Notes: generated from the letters alone by a model not told the origin. 45,520 nt of DNA from DATILI01 sp035476635 (GCA_035476635.1 DATILI010000170.1:1-45520), one strand, 5' to 3'; positions 8,182-16,074 are shown, counted from the stretch's first letter. Made by a program: numbers and translations.

Positions 8182-9078
8182 ATGCACGCTGCAACCGACC
8201 GCCTGGAATTCGCGCCGCCGCAGCAGCCGGGCTTCGTGCGCTCGCTGGCACTGGCCATCGTCGCCCATCTGCTGCTCCTGGCCGCGCTGACCTGGGGCGT
8301 GCATTGGAAGCGCGAATCGGAGAATATCGCGGTGGAAGCCGAGCTGTGGTCGGCAGTGCCGCAGCAGGCCGCGCCCAAATTGGTGGAAGCGCCGCCGGCT
8401 CCCCCGCCTGCGCCGCCGGAAAAGGTCGAAGTCAAGCCGCCGCCTCCGCCCGTGGTCAAGGACGCCGACATCGCGCTGGAGCGCGAGAAGAAACGACGTG
8501 AACTTGAGAAGCAGCGCGAGCTGGAAAAAGAGAAACAGCGGGCGCTGGAAGAAAAGCTCGAGCAGAAAAAGAAGGCGGACGCCGAAAAGAAGAAACAAGA
8601 GGCGCGCGAAAAGCAGTTGGAAAAGGACAAGCAGGAAAAGAAGGAGCTTGAAGCCAAACGCAAGACCGAAGCCGAGGCACGCCAGCAGAAGGAAGCGGAT
8701 GCGAAGCGGCTGGAGGCGCAGCGGCTGGAGAACATCAAGCGTGCGCAAGGGCTGGCCGGCGCTTCGGGCAACCCCACCGCGGCGGGCGCCGCGCAGCAGT
8801 CTTCCGGGCCTTCCGCGGGCTATGCAGGCCGGATTCGCGGGCGCGTCAAACCCAACATCGTTTTCACCGAAGACATCGCGGGCAACCCGACCGCCGAGGT
8901 CGAAGTCCGCACCTCGCCGGACGGCACGATCGTCGGGCGCAAGCTGCTCAAATCCAGCGGCAGCAAATCCTGGGACGAAGCTGTGCTCAAGGCCATCGAC
9001 AAGACAGAGACGCTACCGCGTGACGTCGATGGCCGCGTTCCGCCCCTGATGATCCTGGAGTTCAAACCGAAGGACTGA
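8182..9078 (+). CDS. tolA: Tol-Pal system protein TolA
   Basis: A 298-residue TolA. A single N-terminal membrane helix (about residues 18-35) is followed by a proline-rich stretch. Then comes a long Lys/Glu/Arg/Ala-rich coiled coil (about 95-195) and a Ser/Gly/Ala linker. The C-terminal TonB-like domain (about 214-298) contains YAGRIRGRVKPNI and TAEVEVRTSPDGTIV. TolA spans the periplasm and links the TolQR motor to TolB-Pal at the outer membrane. It is shorter than E. coli TolA (421 residues), mainly in the coiled coil. It is followed by a strong bidirectional terminator and by acnB on the other strand, so tolB and pal are not downstream here. Confidence 0.93.
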   Translation: MHAATDRLEFAPPQQPGFVRSLALAIVAHLLLLAALTWGVHWKRESENIAVEAELWSAVPQQAAPKLVEAPPAPPPAPPEKVEVKPPPPPVVKDADIALEREKKRRELEKQRELEKEKQRALEEKLEQKKKADAEKKKQEAREKQLEKDKQEKKELEAKRKTEAEARQQKEADAKRLEAQRLENIKRAQGLAGASGNPTAAGAAQQSSGPSAGYAGRIRGRVKPNIVFTEDIAGNPTAEVEVRTSPDGTIVGRKLLKSSGSKSWDEAVLKAIDKTETLPRDVDGRVPPLMILEFKPKD

Positions 9079-9103
9079 TCGCGGCTTGTGCGCAAGCGCC
9101 AAC

Positions 9104-9132
9104 AAAAAAAACGGCCCCGCGGGGCCGTTTTT
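9104..9132. terminator. Bidirectional intrinsic terminator between tolA and acnB
   Basis: A GC-rich stem ACGGCCCC (9111-9118) pairs with GGGGCCGT (9121-9128) across a two-base centre. It has a run of eight A on the left and five T on the right, so it can act on both strands. It sits between the converging ends of tolA and acnB and is the clearest terminator in the window. Confidence 0.9.
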
Positions 9133-9141
9133 ACTGTGCGG

Positions 9142-11727
9142 TTATGCCGTCACCGCATCGGCGACATCTTTGTACTCGGCGATCTGGTCGAAGTTCAAGT
9201 ACTTGTAGATCTTGTCGCCGTTCTGGCTGAGCACGCCCATGTCGGCCAGGTACTCGGCGCGGGTCGGGATGCGGCCCAGCTTGGAGCAGATGGCAGACAG
9301 CTCGGCGGAGCCGAGGAACACATTCGTGTTCTTGCCCAGGCGGTTCGGGAAGTTGCGGGTGCTGGTGGACATCACCGTTGCGCCCTCCTTCACTTGCGCC
9401 TGGTTGCCCATGCACAGGCTGCAGCCAGGCATTTCCATGCGCGCGCCGGCCGAGCCGAACACACCGTAGTGACCTTCTTCGGTGAGTTGCTGTGCGTCCA
9501 TCTTGGTCGGCGGCGCCATCCACAGCTTGACCGGGATGTCGCGCTTGCCTTCGAGCAACTTGGACGCCGCGCGGAAGTGGCCGATGTTGGTCATGCACGA
9601 GCCGATGAAGACTTCGTCGATCTTGGCGCCGGCCACGTCGGACAGGGTCTTGGCGTCGTCCGGATCGTTCGGGCAGCAAACGATGGGCTCGGTGATGTCG
9701 GCCAGGTCGATCTCGATCACGGCCGCGTATTCGGCATCGGCATCGGGCGCCAGCAGCTGCGGGTTGGCAAGCCAGGCTTCCATGGCCTTGATGCGGCGGC
9801 TGATCGTGCGCGCGTCGGCGTAGCCCTGGGCGATCATGTTCTTCAGGAGAACGATGTTCGAGTTGATGTACTCGATGATCGGTTCCTTGTTCAGCTGCAC
9901 GGTGCAACCGGCGGCGGAACGCTCGGCCGATGCGTCGCTGAGCTCGAACGCCTGCTCCACCTTCATGTCGGGCAAGCCTTCGATTTCGAGAATGCGGCCC
10001 GAGAAGATGTTCTTCTTGCCCTTTTTCTCGACCGTCAGCAGGCCGGCCTTGATGGCGTACAGCGGAATTGCGTGCACCAGGTCGCGCAAGGTCACACCGG
10101 GCTGCATCTTGCCCTTGAAGCGCACCAGCACGCTCTCGGGCATGTCCAGCGGCATCACGCCCGTGGCCGCGGCGAACGCCACCAGGCCGGAGCCAGCGGG
10201 GAAGCTGATGCCGATCGGGAAGCGCGTATGGCTGTCGCCGCCCGTGCCCACGGTGTCGGGCAGCAGCATGCGGTTGAGCCAGCTGTGGATGATGCCGTCG
10301 CCGGGCTTGAGAGAAATGCCGCCGCGATTGCTGATGAACTCAGGCAGCTCATGGTGCATCTTCACGTCCACCGGCTTCGGATAGGCCGCCGTGTGGCAGA
10401 ACGATTGCATCACGAGATCCGAGCTGAAGCCCAGGCAGGCCAGGTCCTTCAACTCGTCGCGCGTCATCGGGCCGGTCGTGTCTTGCGAGCCGACCGAAGT
10501 CATCCTGGGTTCGCAATAGGTGCCGGGCACCACGCCCTGGCCTTCCGGCAAACCGCAGGCGCGGCCCACCATCTTTTGCGCGAGCGTGAAGCCGCGGTTC
10601 GTGGCCTTGGGGTTTTGCGGCAGGCGGAACAAGGTGGAAGGCGGCAGGCCCAGCGCTTCGCGCGCCTTGCTCGTCAGGCCACGGCCAACGATCAGCGGAA
10701 TGCGGCCGCCGGCGCGCACTTCGTCGAACAGCACATCGCTCTTGACGGTGAATTCGGCAATCACCTTGCCATCCTTCAGGGCCTTGCCGTCGTAGGGGCG
10801 CAACTCGACTTCGTCGCCCATGTTCATCTGGTTCACGTCCAGCTCGATCGGCAGCGCGCCGGCATCTTCCATCGTGTTGTAGAAGATCGGGGCAATCTTG
10901 GAGCCCAGGCAGACGCCGCCGAAGCGCTTGTTGGGCACGAACGGAATGTCTTCGCCGGTGAACCACAGCACCGAGTTGGTGGCGGACTTGCGCGAAGAAC
11001 CCGTGCCGACCACGTCGCCCACATAGGCCACGAGGTTGCCGCGCGCGCGCAAGTCTTCGATGAACTTGATCGGGCCGCGCTTGCCGTCTTCTTCAGGCGT
11101 GATGCCTTCGCGCTTGTTCTTCAGCATGGCCAAGGCATGCAACGGAATGTCGGGGCGGCTCCAGGCGTCGGGCGCGGGCGACAGGTCGTCGGTGTTGGTC
11201 TCGCCGGTCACCTTCAGCACGGTGAGCTTGATGCTCTTGGGCACTTCGGGGCGCGAGGTAAACCATTCGGCGTCGGCCCAGCTTTGCAGCACGGCCTTGG
11301 CGTTGGCATTGCCCTTCTCGGCCTTTTCCTGCACGTCATGGAACTGGTCGAACATCAGCAGGGTTTTCTTCAGGCCATTGGCGGCAACGGCGCCAACGGC
11401 GGCATCGTCCAGCAGGTCGACCAGCGGGCTGATGTTGTAGCCGCCCAGCATGGTCGCCAGCAACTCGGTCGCCTTCTCACGCGTGATCAGCGCGCACTTT
11501 TCCGTGCCATGCGCCACGGCGGCGAGATACGAGGCCTTGACCTTGGCCGCGTCGTCGACACCGGCCGGCACGCGGTGGGTGATCAGCTGCACCAGTGTCG
11601 TTTCCTCGCCGGCGGGCGGGTTCTTGAGCAACTCGATCAGCTCGCCCGTCTGCTTGGCAGACAGCGGCAGCGGCGGAATGCCTAGGGCGGCGCGTTCAGC
11701 GACATGGTCACGGTAGGCTTGCAACAT
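9142..11727 (-). CDS. acnB: Aconitate hydratase B / 2-methylisocitrate dehydratase
   Basis: An 861-residue AcnB, matching the roughly 865 of E. coli. It isomerises citrate and isocitrate through cis-aconitate using a 4Fe-4S cluster; many AcnB also process 2-methylisocitrate. It has the N-terminal AcnB-specific HEAT-like region (LQAYRDHVAERAALGI, then ELLKNPPAGEE), the swivel domain, and the cluster cysteines in GSCMTNIGHF and GCSLCMGNQ near the C-terminus. Two adjacent ATG codons exist (11730 and 11727); the second is spaced better from the GGAG site and matches the family N-terminus MLxxYRxHV. It is last in a minus-strand run mdh, CitE-like, exported protein, acnB, with 40 bp between the exported-protein gene and acnB. 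This makes a single TCA transcript plausible. Confidence 0.96.
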   Translation of the reverse strand: MLQAYRDHVAERAALGIPPLPLSAKQTGELIELLKNPPAGEETTLVQLITHRVPAGVDDAAKVKASYLAAVAHGTEKCALITREKATELLATMLGGYNISPLVDLLDDAAVGAVAANGLKKTLLMFDQFHDVQEKAEKGNANAKAVLQSWADAEWFTSRPEVPKSIKLTVLKVTGETNTDDLSPAPDAWSRPDIPLHALAMLKNKREGITPEEDGKRGPIKFIEDLRARGNLVAYVGDVVGTGSSRKSATNSVLWFTGEDIPFVPNKRFGGVCLGSKIAPIFYNTMEDAGALPIELDVNQMNMGDEVELRPYDGKALKDGKVIAEFTVKSDVLFDEVRAGGRIPLIVGRGLTSKAREALGLPPSTLFRLPQNPKATNRGFTLAQKMVGRACGLPEGQGVVPGTYCEPRMTSVGSQDTTGPMTRDELKDLACLGFSSDLVMQSFCHTAAYPKPVDVKMHHELPEFISNRGGISLKPGDGIIHSWLNRMLLPDTVGTGGDSHTRFPIGISFPAGSGLVAFAAATGVMPLDMPESVLVRFKGKMQPGVTLRDLVHAIPLYAIKAGLLTVEKKGKKNIFSGRILEIEGLPDMKVEQAFELSDASAERSAAGCTVQLNKEPIIEYINSNIVLLKNMIAQGYADARTISRRIKAMEAWLANPQLLAPDADAEYAAVIEIDLADITEPIVCCPNDPDDAKTLSDVAGAKIDEVFIGSCMTNIGHFRAASKLLEGKRDIPVKLWMAPPTKMDAQQLTEEGHYGVFGSAGARMEMPGCSLCMGNQAQVKEGATVMSTSTRNFPNRLGKNTNVFLGSAELSAICSKLGRIPTRAEYLADMGVLSQNGDKIYKYLNFDQIAEYKDVADAVTA

Positions 11728-11767
11728 CATCGTTCTCCAGGGGGCTAGTTGGTAATTTGGGGATTGT

Positions 11768-12430
11768 CTATTTCGCAGCGGACGCCGCAGCTTCGGGAGC
11801 GGCCGCACTGGCCGCGCTGGCCGGAGTTGCCGCAGGCGCCGGCGCATCCAGCACGCTCTGCGGCGGTGCGGCCTTCATGGCCTCGCTCACGGCCATCTGC
11901 TGCGGGCTCATGCACTCGTCGGCCAGGCGCTGGCCCAGCTTCTGGTTCATCAGCATCGACTTGTTGGCCAGCTGCAGCCAGACCGCGCCGGCTTTCTGGT
12001 CTTCCAGGCGAATGGCGCCGGTGGTCGTCGGCACCGCGTTCATGCGGTACTTCAGGTTGCGGATCTGCAGGTTGAAGTAGCCCGGCGCCTTGGGATCGGC
12101 CTCGATAGCGACCGCGCTGCCCAATTCGCAGGGCAAGCGGCCCACATGCACGCGCTCTGCAATCTCAAGCTCCACGGCCGAAAGGGCGGCCTCGGCGGCC
12201 TCGATTCCGGCGGCCATCTGCTTGGCTGTGCTCCTGATTTCCGTTCGGCTTGCGGATGGCTTGCTCGCGGATGGCTTGCTGGCAGGCTTGCTCGCCGCAC
12301 TGGCCGCGGGCTTTGCGGCGGCCTTGCTACTTTCCTTGGGCGCTGCCGCCTGCGCCAGCGCAAAGGTCGGCGCCAGCAGGCTCAAGGCGGCGCAGAGAAG
12401 AAATTTCATTCGGTCTTTCGTTGGTTTCAT
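11768..12430 (-). CDS. Exported protein of unknown function, Ala/Lys/Pro-rich
   Basis: A 220-residue protein that I do not recognise. It begins with a basic stretch and a hydrophobic segment ending FALA/Q, a good Sec signal peptide, so the mature protein should be periplasmic. Next comes a low-complexity Ala/Ser/Lys/Pro linker containing a short tandem repeat (SKPSASKPSAS). A folded core (about residues 60-180) follows with two cysteines, in PCELG and DECM, that could form a disulfide. The tail is Ala/Pro-rich. ATG 12430 overlaps the stop of the CitE-like gene (ATGA), suggesting coupling; ATG 12409 would give a tighter signal peptide and is an alternative start. Its place between a CitE-like gene and acnB is striking for a secreted protein. 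A function cannot be inferred from sequence. Confidence 0.75.
   Translation of the reverse strand: MKPTKDRMKFLLCAALSLLAPTFALAQAAAPKESSKAAAKPAASAASKPASKPSASKPSASRTEIRSTAKQMAAGIEAAEAALSAVELEIAERVHVGRLPCELGSAVAIEADPKAPGYFNLQIRNLKYRMNAVPTTTGAIRLEDQKAGAVWLQLANKSMLMNQKLGQRLADECMSPQQMAVSEAMKAAPPQSVLDAPAPAATPASAASAAAPEAAASAAK
12252..12281. repeat. 15-bp tandem duplication inside the exported-protein gene
   Basis: Two consecutive 15-bp units, GCGGATGGCTTGCTC and GCGGATGGCTTGCTG, lie head to tail, followed by a shorter degenerate third copy. In the minus-strand gene they encode repeats of a Ser-Lys-Pro-Ser-Ala type in the flexible linker after the signal peptide. Being a multiple of three, copy-number change would keep the frame. 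Confidence 0.8.
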
Positions 12431-13443
12431 GCGTGTGCCAAGGGCGCGGCCGGTGCGGCGCCCGATGCAACGAAATAGGCCTGGGCTTCGGGTGGAAGTT
12501 GCCGCCCGGTCTGGTGCGCGCGCTCCAGCACTTGCCAGAAGTAGCGGTAGCTCGCGCGATCATGCAATTGGCCGGCAAACGAGATCGGCGCCCACGCGGC
12601 CCGCTCGGCGGCTGCGATCAATTGGGTGGCGGTCTCGATCTCCGCGGCGCTGGGCGCAAACGCCTCGAGAATCGGGCGGATCTGGCTCGGGTGGATGCTC
12701 CACATGCGCGTGTAGCCGAATTCACGCGCAGCCCGGGTCGCCGCGGCCTGCATCAGTGCGGTGTCGCTGAACTCGGTAACCACGCAATGCGACGGCACCT
12801 TGCCGTGCGCATGGCAGGCTGCCGCGATTTCAAGCTTGGCGCGCACCACCATCGGATGCGTGAACTGGCCCGCGGAAGACATGCCGTCCGATGGAATCGC
12901 GCCGCCATGCGCAGAGACAAAATCCATCAGCCCGAAACTCAGGGACTGCACGCGCGGATGCGCCGCGATGTCGAAAGCGCGCTGCACGGCGGCAGGCGAC
13001 TCGATCAGCACCTGAATGGGCAGGTGCCCGGCAGAGGCCGCCTCCAGGGCTTTCTCCACCCGAATCACATCTTCGACCGACTCCACCTTGGGAACCATGA
13101 TGTGGGTCAGCCGCTGCCCGGCCTTGCCCGCGATGGTGGCGATGTCCTGCTCGAACGCGGGGTGGTCGACCGGGTGCACGCGCACCGCAACGCGGGCCTT
13201 GTCGCCCGCGAGCGTGGCCAGTGCCACGACCAGCGCGGCGTGGTCGGCTTCGCCGCCCACCGGCGCACCGTCTTCGCAGTCCAGGGTGACGTCGAACACG
13301 CAGGCACCGAACTCCTCGGTCATTTCCGCCTGCAACTGCAGGCTCTTGCGCATCCGCGCCTCGACACCGCTGTAGTGGTCGCAAACCGGCAGCGAGCCGG
13401 TTTGCGCCTGGGCGCCGAGAAGAACTTCGCGCGGATGCTTCAC
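12427..13443 (-). CDS. HpcH/HpaI aldolase / CitE-like lyase
   Basis: A 338-residue member of the HpcH/HpaI aldolase and citrate-lyase beta (CitE) family, a TIM-barrel that breaks or forms C-C bonds in CoA thioesters or hydroxy-acids using a divalent metal. Visible family residues are the Glu57-Asp58 pair in a DCEDGAP motif, an Arg in VRVHPVDH, a metal-ligand Glu in LIESPAAV, and FGLMDFVSAHG. The CitD/CitF partners of citrate lyase are absent, so it is a stand-alone CitE-like protein; malyl-CoA, beta-methylmalyl-CoA or citramalyl-CoA lyase are candidate activities. It follows mdh by nine bases and overlaps the exported-protein gene, so it belongs to the TCA operon. Malate dehydrogenase next door would fit a C4 or C5 acid substrate, but this is inference. 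Confidence 0.85.
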   Translation of the reverse strand: MKHPREVLLGAQAQTGSLPVCDHYSGVEARMRKSLQLQAEMTEEFGACVFDVTLDCEDGAPVGGEADHAALVVALATLAGDKARVAVRVHPVDHPAFEQDIATIAGKAGQRLTHIMVPKVESVEDVIRVEKALEAASAGHLPIQVLIESPAAVQRAFDIAAHPRVQSLSFGLMDFVSAHGGAIPSDGMSSAGQFTHPMVVRAKLEIAAACHAHGKVPSHCVVTEFSDTALMQAAATRAAREFGYTRMWSIHPSQIRPILEAFAPSAAEIETATQLIAAAERAAWAPISFAGQLHDRASYRYFWQVLERAHQTGRQLPPEAQAYFVASGAAPAAPLAHA

Positions 13444-13452
13444 TGGGCTTGC

Positions 13453-14439
13453 TTACAGGAGGTGGGCGACGCCAGCCTGCTCGTCCTGCAGTTCCTTCAA
13501 GGTCTTGTTGATGCGCTCCTGGCTGAACTCATCAATGGTCAAGCCTTCGATCAGCTTGTACTCACCGTTTTCGGTGGTCACGGGGAAGCCGAACATCACG
13601 TCCTTGGGAATGCCGTACTGGCCATCCGAAGGAATGCCCATGGTGACCCATTTGCCGTTGGAGCCCAGTGCCCAGTCGCGCATGTGGTCGATGGCGGCGT
13701 TGGCGGCCGATGCGGCGGAAGACAAGCCGCGCGCCTCGATGATGGCAGCGCCGCGCTTGCCCACGGTCGGCAGGAAGGTGTCGGCGTTCCAGACCTGGTC
13801 GTTGATCAGGTCCTTGACGTTCTTGCCGTTCACGGTGGCGAAGCGGTAGTCGGCGTACATGGTGGGCGAGTGGTTGCCCCAGACGGTGAGTTTCTCGATG
13901 TCGGCCACCTTGGTGCCGGTCTTGGCAGCGATCTGGCTCAGCGCGCGGTTGTGGTCCAGGCGCAGCATGGCGGTGAAGTTCTTGCGTGGCAGGTCAGGGG
14001 CGCTCTTCATCGCGATGTAGGCGTTGGTGTTGGCCGGATTGCCAACCACCAGCACCTTGACGTTGCGGCTGGCCACGGCGTTCAGCGCCTTGCCCTGGGC
14101 CGTGAAGATCTGCGCGTTGGCTGCCAGCAGGTCGGCACGCTCCATGCCGGGGCCGCGCGGACGGGCGCCCACGAGCAGCGCGTAGTCGGTGTCCTTGAAG
14201 GCGGTCATGGCATCGCCATGGGCTTCCATGCCGGCCAGCAGCGGGAAGGCGCAATCTTCCAGCTCCATCATCACGCCCTTCAAGGCCTTCTGTGCTTTTT
14301 CGTCGGGGATTTCGAGCAACTGCAGAATCACCGGCTGGTCTTTGCCCAGCATTTCGCCCGAGGCGATGCGAAACAGCAGGGCGTAACCGATTTGACCTGC
14401 GGCGCCGGTAACGGCAACGCGGACGGGCTTTTTGCTCAT
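13453..14439 (-). CDS. mdh: Malate dehydrogenase (NAD-dependent)
   Basis: A 328-residue malate dehydrogenase of the cytosolic/betaproteobacterial type. It has the nucleotide-binding GAAGQIGYALL loop near the N-terminus, the substrate Arg segment GARPRGPGMERADLL, VGNPANTNA, RLDHNRA and VWGNHSPTMYAD, which carries the catalytic His. It oxidises malate to oxaloacetate and supplies the citrate synthase encoded a few kilobases away. It is the first gene of the minus-strand TCA run and is divergent from the GntR regulator across a 230-bp region. A plausible promoter lies at 14534-14563. Confidence 0.96.
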   Translation of the reverse strand: MSKKPVRVAVTGAAGQIGYALLFRIASGEMLGKDQPVILQLLEIPDEKAQKALKGVMMELEDCAFPLLAGMEAHGDAMTAFKDTDYALLVGARPRGPGMERADLLAANAQIFTAQGKALNAVASRNVKVLVVGNPANTNAYIAMKSAPDLPRKNFTAMLRLDHNRALSQIAAKTGTKVADIEKLTVWGNHSPTMYADYRFATVNGKNVKDLINDQVWNADTFLPTVGKRGAAIIEARGLSSAASAANAAIDHMRDWALGSNGKWVTMGIPSDGQYGIPKDVMFGFPVTTENGEYKLIEGLTIDEFSQERINKTLKELQDEQAGVAHLL

Positions 14440-14533
14440 GGTGAAAACTCCGAAGAAGGTTGAGAAAACGGTGGTTGGCGACCTTGCGAAAGCCAGCTTC
14501 TGGCCTCTTGGGGTGCTCTGGAAACAGGCGCGA

Positions 14534-14563
14534 AGTTTACTCTCGAAAACCCTGAGCCGTCAA
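14534..14563 (-). promoter_or_regulatory. Probable sigma-70 promoter of mdh
   Basis: On the minus strand, TTGACG (14563-14558) and TAAACT (14539-14534) are separated by 18 bases, matching the -35 and -10 consensus at five and four of six positions. This leaves a leader of about 90 nt before the mdh ATG. The palindrome at 14572-14589 lies just upstream of the -35 box. Confidence 0.5.
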
Positions 14564-14564
14564 T

Positions 14565-14592
14565 TTGTCTTATGTCTTATATAAGATATGAT
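14565..14592 (+). promoter_or_regulatory. Probable promoter of the GntR gene with embedded palindromic operator
   Basis: TTGTCT (14565-14570) and TATGAT (14587-14592) are spaced by 16 bases, a plausible sigma-70 promoter for the gntR gene. Between them lies TCTTATATAAGA (14575-14586), a perfect 12-bp palindrome. It extends to an 18-bp site (14572-14589) with one mismatched pair, and a further TGTCTTAT half-site precedes it (14566-14573 and again 14573-14580). A palindrome filling the -35/-10 spacer is the usual place for an autorepressor. The neighbouring HutC-type GntR protein is the natural candidate to bind it and so to influence both gntR and the divergent mdh promoter. Binding itself is inferred. 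Confidence 0.6.
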
Positions 14593-14669
14593 TGACATTG
14601 TTTCAAGCGCACGATCACAACCGATTCTTGCAACCGATTTCGCGACCTACTTCCCATCCCCCGGAGACA

Positions 14670-15473
14670 ATGGCCCAGACCCTACCCTCCTCCAGCGGCA
14701 ACGCGGCTGGCCATGCCGAATCCGCCCCGGCCGGGGCGCAAGGTGCGGCGCCCGCATTCAGCCCGCTGTACCAGCAGATCAAGATCCTGATCCTGCAAAG
14801 CCTGCAGGCTGGCGAGTGGAAGCCGGGCGAGGCGATCCCCAGCGAGATGGACCTGGCCGCGCGCTTTCGCGTGAGCCAGGGCACGGTGCGCAAGGCCATC
14901 GACGAGCTTGCCGCCGAAAACCTGGTGGTGCGGCGCCAGGGCAAGGGCACGTTCGTAGCCACGCATGCCGAACAACAGGTGCAGTACCGCTTCCTGAAGC
15001 TGATGCCCGACACTGGCGACATCGACAGCGAAGGCCCGGCGCAGCGCAACATCATCGAATGCAAAAGAGTACGCGCGCCGGCCGAAGTAGCCCGCGTGCT
15101 GGCGCTGCGCTCCGGGGACGCGGTACTGCAAGTGCGCCGCGTGCTCGCCTTTGGCGGCGTGCCCACCATCCTGGAAGACCTCTGGCTACCGGGCAATGCC
15201 TTCAAGGGGCTGACGGCCGAGCAGATGGCCGACTACCACGGGCCCACCTACGCGATGTTCGAGCTGGAGTTCGGCGTGCGCATGGTGCGGGCCGAAGAGA
15301 AAATCCGCGCGGTCACGCCGGACGCCGAGCAGAGCCAGCTGCTGAAGGTGGAACCCGGGACACCGCTGCTCAGCGTGGAGCGCATTGCCTATACCTACAA
15401 CGATGTGCCCATGGAATTGCGCCGCGGTTTTTACCGCACCGATACACATCATTACCACAATGCCTTGAGTTGA
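14670..15473 (+). CDS. GntR-family transcriptional regulator, HutC subfamily
   Basis: A 267-residue regulator. After an Ala/Gly-rich leader, a GntR winged helix occupies about residues 31-97 (PLYQQIKILILQSL, PSEMDLAARFRVSQGTVRKAI, GKGTFVA). A UTRA effector-binding domain of the HutC type (about 105-265) follows, ending with the typical MELRRGFYRTDTHHY. UTRA domains bind small ligands such as organic acids, sugars or histidine derivatives. I chose ATG 14670 because a GGAG site precedes it and upstream in-frame residues look non-coding. It stands between the mdh-acnB arm and the sdh-gltA arm of the TCA cluster, with a palindrome in its promoter. A role in tuning TCA genes to a cycle intermediate is likely but inferred. 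Confidence 0.88.
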   Translation: MAQTLPSSSGNAAGHAESAPAGAQGAAPAFSPLYQQIKILILQSLQAGEWKPGEAIPSEMDLAARFRVSQGTVRKAIDELAAENLVVRRQGKGTFVATHAEQQVQYRFLKLMPDTGDIDSEGPAQRNIIECKRVRAPAEVARVLALRSGDAVLQVRRVLAFGGVPTILEDLWLPGNAFKGLTAEQMADYHGPTYAMFELEFGVRMVRAEEKIRAVTPDAEQSQLLKVEPGTPLLSVERIAYTYNDVPMELRRGFYRTDTHHYHNALS

Positions 15474-15605
15474 ACCGGGCGCGGCGATTGAGCGCTTTTG
15501 TCGAGTTAAAACGGCAGGCGCCAGATCGGTTTGCTGCGTTGCAATAGAATTTTGAGTTGTTTGCATTTACGAAATTACAAGGCAGTTACATCCACGAAAG
15601 CCAAC
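15474..15605 (+). other. Intergenic leader region upstream of sdhC
   Basis: This 132-bp gap between gntR and sdhC is the only place for a dedicated sdh promoter. A weak candidate is TTGAGT followed after 18 bases by TACAAG, close to the 3' end. I see no copy of the TCTTATATAAGA palindrome here and no terminator after gntR, so read-through from gntR is also possible. Confidence 0.35.
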
Positions 15606-16055
15606 ATGACTGAACTCGCCACGCCTTCCTCCAGACCCAAGCGGCCCGAATTCCGCAACCTCAACGCCTTCACCGACCTGCCCAAATACCGGCTTCCCGC
15701 CGCCGGCATCGTGTCGATCCTGCACCGCATCAGCGGCGTCATCATGTTCCTGTTGATGCCTTTCATCATCTGGATGTTCGACACCTCCGTCTCCTCCGAA
15801 ATCTCGTTTCTGAAGTTCAAGGCCGCTTTCAACAGCGGCCTTGGTTTTGCACCGGGCTGGTTCGTCAAGCTCGTCGCGCTGGCGCTGATCTGGGCCTATC
15901 TGCACCATTTCATCGCCGGCCTGCGCCACCTCTGGATGGATGTGAGCCACAAGGCCGTGAGCATGCAATTCGGCAAATCCTCGGCCGTGACCACGCTGGT
16001 GTCGAGCGTGGCCCTCACGGTGATCCTGGGCGCCAAGCTGTTCGGCCTCTACTAA
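15606..16055 (+). CDS. sdhC: Succinate dehydrogenase cytochrome b556 subunit
   Basis: A 149-residue membrane anchor of complex II. The SILHRISGV motif (Ser37, His40, Arg41) forms part of the ubiquinone site. HHFIAGLRHLWMD supplies the haem-ligand His101, equivalent to His84 of E. coli SdhC. Three membrane helices are visible (about 32-58, 85-110 and 125-148). ATG 15606 agrees with the family N-terminus; the open frame extends upstream without similarity. It starts the sdhCDAB-sdhE-gltA run. Confidence 0.94.
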   Translation: MTELATPSSRPKRPEFRNLNAFTDLPKYRLPAAGIVSILHRISGVIMFLLMPFIIWMFDTSVSSEISFLKFKAAFNSGLGFAPGWFVKLVALALIWAYLHHFIAGLRHLWMDVSHKAVSMQFGKSSAVTTLVSSVALTVILGAKLFGLY

Positions 16056-16074
16056 AGCAACAAGGAGCAAAAAA

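Noticed and set aside
9088..11685. An 865-codon open frame on the plus strand, antisense to acnB
   Set aside because: It mirrors the aconitase gene, is His/Arg/Gln-rich with no known domain, and is explained by high third-position GC of acnB.
12250..14463. A 737-codon plus-strand frame antisense to mdh and the CitE-like gene
   Set aside because: Both minus-strand genes have clear motifs and coupled starts; the opposite frame has none.
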